A DNA stretch of 64,000 nucleotides, taken from positions 62,001 to 126,000 of the forward strand of contig JACJXR010000005.1 in NCBI GenBank assembly GCA_020636505.1. The letters are read 5' to 3'. The translations under genes were made by a program, and so were the position numbers. The stretch is from Chitinophagales bacterium (lineage in GTDB: Bacteria > Bacteroidota > Bacteroidia > Chitinophagales > Chitinophagaceae). The notes below the pieces were generated by a model, which saw only the letters and a list, made by a program, of their open reading frames with translations, was not told the origin of the DNA and did no database searches. Shown piece after piece: positions 43,236-51,781 of this stretch. The first letter of the stretch is position 1; the number at the start of each line of letters is the position of its first letter.

Positions 43236-44765
43236 ATGACTAATGATGTTCGTGTAAGGTTTGCACCCAGTCCTACGGGAGGGTTACATTTGGGCGGTGT
43301 TCGTACCGTTTTGTTCAACTACTTGTTTGCCAAACACACCGGTGGAAAGTTCATACTTCGTATAGAGGATACAGACCGTACCCGCTATGTGGAAGGTGCC
43401 GAGCAATATATTTATGATTGTTTGGCATGGTGCGGATTAAACCCCGACGAGAGCCCTCTGTTGGGTGGTGAATATGCTCCTTACAGACAAAGTGAACGCA
43501 AGGATATATACAGACAATATGCGGAGCAACTGATAGCTCAGGGAAATGCTTATTATGCCTTTGACACCTCCGAAGAATTGGAACAAATGCGCGCCAACCT
43601 TAAGAGCGAACAAAACCCAAGCCCACAGTACGACCATAAGACGAGAATGTCTATGCGCAACTCCCTTTCTCTAACTAATGAAGAAGTTGAAAAACTTATT
43701 GAGTCAGGCGCGCCATATGTGGTACGCATAAAAATGCCTGAAAATGAGCGTGTGGGTTTCACAGACATGATAAGGGGTCATATAGAAAACGAAACAGAAC
43801 TTGTGGACGACAAAGTGCTTCTGAAGGCTGATGGAATGCCAACGTACCATTTGGCAGTTGTCGTGGACGATTATCTGATGAAGATAACCCATGCTTTCAG
43901 AGGAGAAGAATGGTTGCCAAGTGCACCTGTACACATATTGTTGTGGAAATATTTGGGTTGGGAAGCGGAAATGCCACAATGGGCACACTTGCCACTGATA
44001 TTGAAACCCGATGGCAACGGTAAATTAAGTAAACGTGATGGACAAAGGTTGGGCTTCCCTGTATTTGCCATGAGTTGGACCGATCCTTCAACAGGTGAGA
44101 CCATAAACGGCTTCAAAGAAGAAGGCTTCTTGCCCGAAGCATTTGTGAACATACTCGCAATGTTGGGCTGGAAAGACGATAGTGAGCAAGAAATTTTCTC
44201 CATGCAGGAGTTGATAGACAAATTCTCAATAGATAGGGTACATAAGGGCGGAGCCAAGTTTGACTATGATAAAGCTAAATGGTTCAACCAACAACATATA
44301 CAACAGAAAAGCAACGAAGACCTTTTACCACTTGTAAAATCTTTCTTTGAAAAAGAAGGTGTAACACCTGATGATGAGTCTTTACTTCAAGTCATATCTC
44401 TGATAAAGGAACGTTGTCAATTGCTGACCGACTTTTGGCCTCAAGGACATTTCTTCTTCAAATCGCCAAGCGATATAGATACCGATACCATTAAAGCAAA
44501 ATGGACCGATGAGAAGAAGACATTCTTTAACGACTGGATGGAAACGTTTGCCAATATTACCGACTGGAATTCGGAGCAAATAGAAGCAAGTTTCAACGAA
44601 ACCACTGCCAAGCATTCACTTAAAAAAGGAGAAGTGATGTTACCGCTACGTATAATGCTGGTAGGAGGTAAATACGGCCCCGGAGTTTACGACATAGCCG
44701 CACATATCGGCAAGGAAGAAACCAAGAACAGAATAATAAGCGCATTACAGCTTATTGAGGAATAA
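43236..44765 (+). CDS. gltX: glutamyl-tRNA synthetase
   Basis: Class I synthetase charging tRNA-Glu (and tRNA-Gln where a GatCAB amidotransferase is used). 509 residues. The HIGH-type motif is FAPSPTGGLHLGGVRTVLFN at residues 9-28, followed by FILRIEDTDRTR. The KMSKS-type loop is GNGKLSKRDGQRLGFPVFAM, about residue 265. The C-terminal anticodon-binding helical domain ends with PLRIMLVGGKYGPGVYDIAA. No zinc-binding Cys cluster is visible between the CP1 strands. The -7 box seven bases before the ATG fixes the start. Confidence 0.95.
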   Translation: MTNDVRVRFAPSPTGGLHLGGVRTVLFNYLFAKHTGGKFILRIEDTDRTRYVEGAEQYIYDCLAWCGLNPDESPLLGGEYAPYRQSERKDIYRQYAEQLIAQGNAYYAFDTSEELEQMRANLKSEQNPSPQYDHKTRMSMRNSLSLTNEEVEKLIESGAPYVVRIKMPENERVGFTDMIRGHIENETELVDDKVLLKADGMPTYHLAVVVDDYLMKITHAFRGEEWLPSAPVHILLWKYLGWEAEMPQWAHLPLILKPDGNGKLSKRDGQRLGFPVFAMSWTDPSTGETINGFKEEGFLPEAFVNILAMLGWKDDSEQEIFSMQELIDKFSIDRVHKGGAKFDYDKAKWFNQQHIQQKSNEDLLPLVKSFFEKEGVTPDDESLLQVISLIKERCQLLTDFWPQGHFFFKSPSDIDTDTIKAKWTDEKKTFFNDWMETFANITDWNSEQIEASFNETTAKHSLKKGEVMLPLRIMLVGGKYGPGVYDIAAHIGKEETKNRIISALQLIEE

Positions 44766-44780
44766 AAACAAACAACGTAT

Positions 44781-44818
44781 AAATAATAAAGGGTGGCAAT
44801 AGCCACCCTTTATTATTT
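44781..44818. terminator. bidirectional terminator between gltX and the Omp28-like gene
   Basis: A 17-base perfect stem beginning AAATAATAAAGGGTGGC with loop AATA. AT-rich outer stem on both sides allows termination of both converging transcripts. Confidence 0.93.
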
Positions 44819-44835
44819 CAATTATATATTTCTGC

Positions 44836-45978
44836 TTATTGCAGAGTTATAGCTTGAGTGTGACGACCTGCAGCCGTAGCAACTTCAATTACGTAGTTAC
44901 CCGGTACAACGTTGTCCAAACCTGTTTCCCAAAGGATAGTGTGACCACCTGCAGCATCGAAGTCATTGTGTGGAGTAGCAACCAGTTTACCGGTCATATC
45001 GTACACATTAACTGCAACATTACCTGAAGTTTGGTTGTTGTAAACAACGTTTACAACACTACCTATTTGAGCAGGAGAAGGATATGCAGAAAGAACTTCA
45101 ACATCGCCTTCTACATTGTGAACACCTTGAGGCCAGAAAGAGCTAAGAGGCATCATTTCAGCATTCAAGATTTCTTTTTGTGCAGCAAGAGAACCATTGT
45201 GTGCTATGAAAGCAACAACTCTGATGTTTGTTTTATCCCAACCTGCGCCAAGAGTGAAAGTAGCTTTCTGAGTGTACTTGGTACCGTCAGTTTTAGGAGT
45301 AGCAGGAATTACACCTGTCCAACCCCAAGTGTTACCACTTGCAGAGCCACGCAATACGTTGTTGTGCTTATACTGATGATCTTCCCAAGTAAGTGGGCTT
45401 GCACCACTGTGAGGTCCACCGGAATAGTTAATTTGTCTTAGGTTGTTATCAGCTTTCAAGGCTTTGATATTGTCTTCCAAAATGAACAATTGTATGTTTA
45501 TCGGAGAAGTTGAAGAAGGAGCAGAAGTGAATTCTACGACCACATCACATTCGTAAGTTCCACCGCCTTTATCAACTCTGTTATCGATGCTTATTGAAGC
45601 GATTGCACCTTTGGCTTTTTGAGCACTGAATGCATTACCCCAGTAAGATCTGCTCATTGCAAGACCGGTAGAACCTGATGGGTCATACTTAAGCATGTCA
45701 ACAGAACCACAAGGATAACCCGGAGGTGTAACCAATGTCAATATTTCATCACCAACGCTGGTTTTCATCGGGCTGGTAGATGGTGTGTAGCTACCAGTGT
45801 GAATCTGTATTGGGATGAAGTCTGTAGGATTTGTAGCCTGCATAGCTTCGATTCTCACAGTACCGTCAGTACAATACTGACAATTGACACCTGTGTAGTC
45901 ATGCAAAATAACTTTTTTAGTTTGCGCAAATGAGCTGATGCTCGCAAACATAAGTGCTGATAGTAATAGTTTTTTCAT
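44836..45978 (-). CDS. Omp28-related T9SS cargo protein with thioredoxin-like CxxC
   Basis: 380 residues. The signal peptide MKKLLLSALMFASISSFAQ is followed at once by KKVILHDYTGVNCQYCTDGT, a thioredoxin-like strand with Cys33-x-x-Cys36, as in Omp28-related outer membrane lipoproteins. The C-terminal 75 residues (from about 305, AYPSPAQIGSVVNVVYNNQ, then NVAVNVYDMTGKLV and VPGNYVIEVATAAGRHTQAI) form a type A sorting domain of the type IX secretion system, so the protein should be exported to the surface or medium. Type IX machinery genes are not in this window. Redox function of the CxxC is inferred. Confidence 0.85.
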   Translation of the reverse strand: MKKLLLSALMFASISSFAQTKKVILHDYTGVNCQYCTDGTVRIEAMQATNPTDFIPIQIHTGSYTPSTSPMKTSVGDEILTLVTPPGYPCGSVDMLKYDPSGSTGLAMSRSYWGNAFSAQKAKGAIASISIDNRVDKGGGTYECDVVVEFTSAPSSTSPINIQLFILEDNIKALKADNNLRQINYSGGPHSGASPLTWEDHQYKHNNVLRGSASGNTWGWTGVIPATPKTDGTKYTQKATFTLGAGWDKTNIRVVAFIAHNGSLAAQKEILNAEMMPLSSFWPQGVHNVEGDVEVLSAYPSPAQIGSVVNVVYNNQTSGNVAVNVYDMTGKLVATPHNDFDAAGGHTILWETGLDNVVPGNYVIEVATAAGRHTQAITLQ

Positions 45979-46006
45979 ACTATAAGTTTTAATTTATGTT
46001 GTAACG

Positions 46007-46022
46007 AATTGAATATTCAATT
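46007..46022. repeat. 16-base perfect palindrome AATTGAATATTCAATT
   Basis: Located 29-44 bases upstream of the Omp28-like start codon within a 273-base AT-rich gap (45979-46251) that otherwise shows only the respiratory operon terminator. Possible operator or leader hairpin. Confidence 0.5.
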
Positions 46023-46200
46023 TAGGCATTTTTTATGTTGATAATCAATTCATGACAATCTTTTTCGATAATTAATAACTATACAAAAAATAAATCTAAT
46101 CTATAATTGCATTGAGATTATTAATTGAAATAAAATATTAGCATCAAGTTATTAAAACACAATGAATGCCAAGACATTGGTCATTTGTTAAAAAAGAAAA

Positions 46201-46225
46201 AAGGGTCGCTCTATGAGCGACCCTT
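46201..46225 (-). terminator. terminator of the respiratory operon
   Basis: Eleven-base perfect stem AAGGGTCGCTC / GAGCGACCCTT with a three-base loop. On the minus strand it runs into TTTTTTCTTTTTT. It lies 27 bases after the coxA stop, showing that the operon ends there. Confidence 0.93.
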
Positions 46226-46251
46226 GATATGAATATCGAATAGTATTCCGA

Positions 46252-48069
46252 TTAGTGTGCTTCTTCCCCTTCTTTCAGTGGTACTGTTTGAGGGATGAAG
46301 TCATTTCCATTACCATCGTCTTTGTAGTCATAAGCCCAACGATGTACTTCAGGAATTTCGCCTTCCCAGTTTCCGTGTCCAGGATTGATCTTCGTGGTCC
46401 ACTCAAGTGTCGGTGACTGCCATGGGTTGTTATCTGCACATCTGCGACCGCGGAATATACTTACGAAGAAGTTAACCACGAACAACAACTGAGCAAAGAA
46501 TACAATAACAGCAGCGATACTGATGAACTCGTTCAAATCGCCGAATTGTCTGAATGATTCCCAAGCGTTATAATCATAATAACGACGAGGCATACCGGCC
46601 ACACCTTCATAGTGCATCGGCCAGAATATCAGATATGCTCCGGCAAACGTCAAGAAGAAGTGTATGTAACCCAAAGTGTTGTTCATAAATCTTCCGAACA
46701 TCTTAGGGAACCAATGATATATACCCGCAAACATTCCAAAGAATGCACTCACACCCATTACTATGTGGAAGTGTGCCACAACAAAGTAAGTATCGTGCAA
46801 GTGAATATCCAAAGCAGAGTTACCCAAGAACAAACCTGTAAGACCTCCTGAGATGAACAGTGATACGAAGCCCAATGCGAACATCATAGGCACTGTAAAT
46901 CTGATATTACCTTTCCATATGGTAGTTAGCCAGTTGAACACCTTCACCGCAGATGGTATGGCGATAAGCAATGTCAACAATACGAATATCGAACCAAGGA
47001 ATGGACTCATACCTGTAACGAACATGTGGTGCGCCCATACCAAGAATGCCAAAACCGTGATACCTATCAATGATAATATCATCGCGAAGTAACCGAATAT
47101 CGGCTTACGGCTGTGGCAAGAAAGTATCTCTGAAGCCATACCCATACCCGGCAACATGATGATGTATACCTCAGGGTGACCAAGGAACCAGAACAAGTGT
47201 TGGTATAGGATAGCCGAACCACCGATGTTTGGCAATGCCTTACCTGCGATGAATATTTCAGACAGGTAGAAGCTTGTACCGAAATTGCGGTCGAATATTA
47301 ACAATACGAAACCTGAAAGCAATACAGGGAATGAAAGTACACCCAGTACAGCTGTGAACAATAGCGCCCATATGGTCAATGGCATACGAGTCATCGTCAT
47401 ACCCTTGGTACGCATGTTCAATATTGTAGAGATATAGTTAAGACCACCCAGAAGTGATGACACAACGAAAAGTGCCATACTTACCAACCAGAGGTCCATA
47501 CCTACACCCGAACCAATCGATGCTTCCTTCAATGCACTTAGCGGAGGATAAGTTGTCCAACCACCTGATGCAGGACCTGTTTGTACGAACAGGGAGATGA
47601 ACATCACAACGCTCGCAAGGAAGAAGAACCAATACGAAAGCATGTTCATGAATGGAGACGCCATATCGCGTGCACCTACTTGAAGAGGAATGAGCAGGTT
47701 CGCGAATGTACCGCTCAACCCTGCCGTCAATACAAAGAACACAAGAATGGTACCGTGCATTGTTACCAATGCGTAGTAAAATTCAGGTGAAAGTTTTCCT
47801 CCTTTGGCCCACTCGCCCAGAAACTTCTCCATTATCGGGAAAGTATCATCCGGGAATCCAAGTTGTAAACGGAAAAACACAGACATCAATGCACCTACAA
47901 CAGCCCAAAAGATACCGGTGATCAAGAATTGCTTTCCGATGACCTTGTGATCCTGACTGAAGATGTATTTTGTGATAAAGTGTTGTTCGTGATGCTCATG
48001 ACCATGGTGCTCACCATGCGCTTCATGTGTATGCGCTACGTTCGGTCCTTGAATTATAACGTCACTCAT
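46252..48069 (-). CDS. cytochrome c oxidase subunit I, A-family
   Basis: Catalytic subunit of the terminal oxidase, holding heme a, heme a3 and CuB. 605 residues with 12 or more membrane helices. LVTMHGTILVFFVLTAG carries a heme a ligand His. QHLFWFLGHPEVYIIMLPGM contains the A1-type Glu and the cross-linked His/Tyr. VWAHHMFVTG holds CuB ligands, and FVVAHFHIVMG the final heme ligands. The N-terminus is unusually rich in His (HTHEAHGEHHGHEHHEQH, residues 13-30). It is the last gene of the operon, 33 bases after coxB. No subunit III or IV follows. Confidence 0.96.
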   Translation of the reverse strand: MSDVIIQGPNVAHTHEAHGEHHGHEHHEQHFITKYIFSQDHKVIGKQFLITGIFWAVVGALMSVFFRLQLGFPDDTFPIMEKFLGEWAKGGKLSPEFYYALVTMHGTILVFFVLTAGLSGTFANLLIPLQVGARDMASPFMNMLSYWFFFLASVVMFISLFVQTGPASGGWTTYPPLSALKEASIGSGVGMDLWLVSMALFVVSSLLGGLNYISTILNMRTKGMTMTRMPLTIWALLFTAVLGVLSFPVLLSGFVLLIFDRNFGTSFYLSEIFIAGKALPNIGGSAILYQHLFWFLGHPEVYIIMLPGMGMASEILSCHSRKPIFGYFAMILSLIGITVLAFLVWAHHMFVTGMSPFLGSIFVLLTLLIAIPSAVKVFNWLTTIWKGNIRFTVPMMFALGFVSLFISGGLTGLFLGNSALDIHLHDTYFVVAHFHIVMGVSAFFGMFAGIYHWFPKMFGRFMNNTLGYIHFFLTFAGAYLIFWPMHYEGVAGMPRRYYDYNAWESFRQFGDLNEFISIAAVIVFFAQLLFVVNFFVSIFRGRRCADNNPWQSPTLEWTTKINPGHGNWEGEIPEVHRWAYDYKDDGNGNDFIPQTVPLKEGEEAH

Positions 48070-48102
48070 TGTTCCACTATTTTTTATTCCTATCCGGAAA
48101 AA

Positions 48103-49155
48103 TTATTTCATTGTTACTACGTTAACACTATCTACTGCATGCTCGGCATTGTTTTCGGCAGGTGCCGCGGCATCAGCATTATTCATCGCATAATATGACT
48201 GCTGTTCTTTTATCCAAGCGTCATATTCTTCTTGTGTATGTACTATCACTGTACCTCTCATTGAGTAGTGGCCTTTACCACACATCTGGTCGCAGGATAT
48301 TTCATATACGAAGTCAGGATTACCTGTTATTTCTTTCATTTCAGCCGTTGTGTACAACGGAGTGAACCACATTGTGGTGATGATACCCGGTACAGCATCC
48401 ATCTTCATACGGAAGTGTGGCAAACCAACATCATGTATAACATCACGGCTACCGATGATAAGTTTCACAGGCTTGTCTTTCACTATGTGCAATTCACCGT
48501 TTTGAAGAACTATATCATCTAGATTGCTTTTATCGTTCCAATCTTGACCCAATACGTTGTTTACATCATTGATGATGCGGAAATCTCTTTTACCAAGCTC
48601 ACCATCCGCACCCGGATATCTTACTATCCAGTTGAACTGCTTACCTACCACTTCCACAACCATAGCATCTTTCGGTGCTTCGTCTGTCATTGTATTCCAG
48701 TTCTTCAAACCGATAACAACCAATACAAACATCGCGATGGCGGGTATTGTTGTCCAAAGGAGTTCCAACTTGTTGTTGTGTGGGTAGAAGAACGAAGTAC
48801 GTTTTTCAGTTGATTGATATTTGAATGCAAACCAGAACAATAGAGCCTGTGTCAGGAAGAATACGATACCCGTTACTATCAGCGTGATAGTGAACATACT
48901 ATCGTACTGGACACCATGTTGCGAAGCAGATACAGGCAACATGAACTTAGGTGCTGTAAGGTATACGTGACACTCATAAAGCCCGTATAAACCTAGGACA
49001 AAGAATGCAACGAGTAGCCAGGCCATCAAACGGTTCACCTGTGCTTTCGACTTCTCTTCTCCACGCAAGATGGCTGCTAATTCACTTGCTTTAGCGATCT
49101 GGTATATGATGAAGAATACCAGGCATGTTAGTACTATTGAAGTAAATCCCGACAT
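48103..49155 (-). CDS. cytochrome c oxidase subunit II (CuA)
   Basis: Receives electrons at the binuclear CuA centre and passes them to subunit I. 350 residues with three hydrophobic segments at the N-terminus; the family usually has two, so the first (SGFTSIVLTCLVFFIIYQIA) is extra or a signal anchor. The periplasmic cupredoxin domain has VIHDVGLPHFRMKMDAVPG and the CuA loop SCDQMCGKGHYSMRG (C-x3-C-x3-H-x2-M). Unlike caa3 oxidases there is no fused cytochrome c domain; the C-terminus is an acidic/Ala-rich tail. It is adjacent to the ActF gene, consistent with an ACIII-oxidase supercomplex. Confidence 0.95.
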   Translation of the reverse strand: MSGFTSIVLTCLVFFIIYQIAKASELAAILRGEEKSKAQVNRLMAWLLVAFFVLGLYGLYECHVYLTAPKFMLPVSASQHGVQYDSMFTITLIVTGIVFFLTQALLFWFAFKYQSTEKRTSFFYPHNNKLELLWTTIPAIAMFVLVVIGLKNWNTMTDEAPKDAMVVEVVGKQFNWIVRYPGADGELGKRDFRIINDVNNVLGQDWNDKSNLDDIVLQNGELHIVKDKPVKLIIGSRDVIHDVGLPHFRMKMDAVPGIITTMWFTPLYTTAEMKEITGNPDFVYEISCDQMCGKGHYSMRGTVIVHTQEEYDAWIKEQQSYYAMNNADAAAPAENNAEHAVDSVNVVTMK

Positions 49156-49217
49156 GGTCAGTTATTGTTCTTAATTCTTTATTATTTAAATATCTATACT
49201 CACTATTTCTGTCAACA

Positions 49218-50429
49218 CTAGCTTTCGTGCAATATCGCTTCCTTCAACAACGGGTGGTTTTGAGGAACCAATGATGCCTTGGTCAGTGTTCTATATACAA
49301 CGAACATTATAAGTCCGATGAATCCTGCAAATATACCTAACTCGTACCAGCCAAGGCTCCAGTGCTCACCTAGAGGGCCGGGCATGGTCATGATGTAGAA
49401 ATCCAACCAGTGGCCGAAGATGATAGCCATAGCCATAAAGCTGATGGTAAAATAGTTACGCTTGCTTGGGCGAGACATCAATACCAATATCGGCATGATG
49501 AAGTTGATGATGAATACAGAGTACCATATCAATGAATAAGGCCCTTGCTGACGTATTTTAAAGTATGTTGTTTCTTCAGGTATGTTGCTGTACCATATAA
49601 GCATGTACTGAGCAAACCATACGTATGTCCAGAATACGCTGAACGCGAACATGAATTTACCCAAGTCATGGATGTGCTCTTTGGTTACCAACTCCAAATG
49701 ACCGTGGTTCTTCAGAGATACTGTGAACAACAATATCAATGACATACCACTTACGAATGCACTGGCGAAAGTATACCAGCTGAACATTGTGGAGTACCAG
49801 TGTGCATCGATACTCATGATCCACATCCAAGGAGTGGTGCTCATTTGAGTAAGTGCGTATACCAATAGGAAACCTGCAGACCATTTAAACATGGTCCAGT
49901 ATATTTTGGTACTGTTCTTAGGTGCGTTTTCTTGAGCCAAAGACAATGAACGGAATTTACGTCCGAAGAATGCCCATAGACCGATGGTAACTATTGTAAA
50001 TCCGGCGAACATTCCTTTGTTCAAGAAGCCTGATTTACCTTCTAATATTTTATCTCCTTCAGGGTGTACCCAGTGGTATATCGGGTTGTGTCCACCAAGA
50101 TCCAAACCAAATGCCACAAACAGCAATACAACGGCTGCGATGATACCCAACACCCATACGTTCGCACCTATCGCCTCGGGGATTCTTTTGTATGCCACTA
50201 TCCATCCACCTTGTGCAAGTGAAGCAGCCGCTTGAATGAATACACTCGCGGTTACCACCATTACAAAGAATACACTGTTCTGTAACAGTACTATCCAGAA
50301 GCGGGTTTGCTCATGATGGTCACCACCCAGCAAAGAAACAGCCCCTATGATAAGTACCAGCACACCAACAGCCATCAGTGCGAGGCTGGTGTTTCTTAAT
50401 CTTGCCGGTAGCTCAAAACGTTCGTTCAT
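49218..50429 (-). CDS. actF: alternative complex III subunit ActF
   Basis: A 403-residue quinol:cytochrome c oxidoreductase membrane subunit with about ten helices. It belongs to the NrfD/PsrC-like group with ActC; ARLRNTSLALMAVGVLVLII opens the first helix, and STTPWMWIMSIDAHWYSTMF and HDLGKFMFAFSVFWTYVWFA are characteristic of ActF. It is expected to form a second, proton-conducting membrane half of the complex. Gene order after actE and before coxB matches the Bacteroidota operon. Confidence 0.92.
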   Translation of the reverse strand: MNERFELPARLRNTSLALMAVGVLVLIIGAVSLLGGDHHEQTRFWIVLLQNSVFFVMVVTASVFIQAAASLAQGGWIVAYKRIPEAIGANVWVLGIIAAVVLLFVAFGLDLGGHNPIYHWVHPEGDKILEGKSGFLNKGMFAGFTIVTIGLWAFFGRKFRSLSLAQENAPKNSTKIYWTMFKWSAGFLLVYALTQMSTTPWMWIMSIDAHWYSTMFSWYTFASAFVSGMSLILLFTVSLKNHGHLELVTKEHIHDLGKFMFAFSVFWTYVWFAQYMLIWYSNIPEETTYFKIRQQGPYSLIWYSVFIINFIMPILVLMSRPSKRNYFTISFMAMAIIFGHWLDFYIMTMPGPLGEHWSLGWYELGIFAGFIGLIMFVVYRTLTKASLVPQNHPLLKEAILHES

Positions 50430-50475
50430 TGTATCTGCTATTATGAAGTACTTTTATTAATTCGTTTCTTTCTTT

Positions 50476-51111
50476 TTATTCTTCTGTTGCTTGTTCTGCC
50501 ATAGCCACGTGCTCTTCCTCGGCTGCACCCAATGTAAATGGAGCACCACCGTTCTCAGACTGCACTTTCTTAATGTATGCTATCACCATCCAACGTTGTT
50601 TGATATCCAATTGGCTGGCGTATGAGCCCATTACGTTCTTACCGAATTTGATGGCCGCATACATGGTACCCATAGGCATGTTCAAATATTTGGCATCTTT
50701 CAGATTTGCAGGCATTGCAGCAAATTTACCACTTGCGAAAAGCGGACCTTGACCATCCATCTTAGTACCGTGGCATATACCGCAATATATATTGAATAAG
50801 CGGCCACCTTCTTCCACTTCTGCGGCTGTAAACCTCAGATTCGTGGTGAATACCTTGTAAGCCGAAGTATCGCCCTCTGTAAGATGGTCGGGCAACTCGT
50901 GTCCACGAGCTACTGTACCTGATACAGGCAAACGACTGGTTTCGCCATCAGCGAAGTTCGGGTTGTGCGTATAAGCATCGTAAGCCTGCGAATAAGTCAT
51001 ATCCGGAGCATATATTTTACCCGGATTGCGACGTACACCGCCACTGTTGCAAGCTGTAAGACCCAGCCCTATCGCAAGCGTTGCAATCACTATGCTTTTG
51101 GTCTTATTCAT
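50476..51111 (-). CDS. actE: alternative complex III subunit ActE, monoheme cytochrome c lipoprotein
   Basis: A 211-residue periplasmic lipoprotein. Signal MNKTKSIVIATLAIGLGLTA with lipobox LTAC (Cys21). One heme site, IYCGICHGTKMDGQGPLFAS, with a likely axial Met in LNMPMGTMYAAIKFG. It passes electrons from the ActA hemes toward the oxidase. The ATG at 51111 was chosen because the lipoprotein signal starts there. The acidic C-terminus (AEEEHVAMAEQATEE) is unlike the rest of the protein. Confidence 0.92.
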   Translation of the reverse strand: MNKTKSIVIATLAIGLGLTACNSGGVRRNPGKIYAPDMTYSQAYDAYTHNPNFADGETSRLPVSGTVARGHELPDHLTEGDTSAYKVFTTNLRFTAAEVEEGGRLFNIYCGICHGTKMDGQGPLFASGKFAAMPANLKDAKYLNMPMGTMYAAIKFGKNVMGSYASQLDIKQRWMVIAYIKKVQSENGGAPFTLGAAEEEHVAMAEQATEE

Positions 51112-51159
51112 AAATATATTCAGGTTCAAATATTCTAAAATCAATTATTAATATTCGTA

Positions 51160-51744
51160 CTAAACCGCAGGGTTCAGTTTTTCGTATTCTTCTTCTTTGT
51201 CGAAACGACCGTACCACCACTCGCTCTCTGCTATCTGCACGGAAGTTTCCATAGCTCCTGTCGATTTCAAGAAGTCGATGGCTTCTTGCTCAGAAGTGTG
51301 CTCGCCTATCTCCAACGCGATAACAAACAAATCGTCTGTTTGACGCGGATGGAAAACGTGCTTCTTAACACCCGGCATTATCTGGTTCAGGTAGCAGAAA
51401 GTAAGCACCATACCCACAGCTGCAAACAATACCGTCAACTCGAAAGTAATGGGTATGAATGCGGGAAGTGAGAAGTGAGGCTTACCACCGAAGTTGATAG
51501 GCCAATCACTGGTGAATATCCAGCTCATGAAACCAACTGCTGTCGACGTACCTGTGATACCGTATATGAAACCGGCAACGTGCAGGTCTGTGTCTTTGTG
51601 CCCCAATGCTTTATCAAGGCCGTGCACAGGAAAAGGAGTATAAACGTCGTGCAGCTTGTATCCGCTATTGCGTACTTTATCTACGGCAGGGAACAATACT
51701 GCTTCGTCGTCGTAACACCCAACTGCAAATTTCTTTATCGCCAT
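51160..51744 (-). CDS. actD: alternative complex III subunit ActD (DUF3341)
   Basis: 194 residues. N-terminal cytoplasmic domain VGCYDDEAVLFPAVDKVRNS followed by YKLHDVYTPFPVHGLDKAL, diagnostic of DUF3341, then two membrane helices (AGFIYGITGTSTAVGFMSWI and TFELTVLFAAVGMVLTFCYL). ActD stabilises the ActC membrane region. It lies 37 bases after actC. Confidence 0.94.
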   Translation of the reverse strand: MAIKKFAVGCYDDEAVLFPAVDKVRNSGYKLHDVYTPFPVHGLDKALGHKDTDLHVAGFIYGITGTSTAVGFMSWIFTSDWPINFGGKPHFSLPAFIPITFELTVLFAAVGMVLTFCYLNQIMPGVKKHVFHPRQTDDLFVIALEIGEHTSEQEAIDFLKSTGAMETSVQIAESEWWYGRFDKEEEYEKLNPAV

Positions 51745-51781
51745 TTTAGTTTATATTCTATTATCAGTTGTCAGTTATTGA

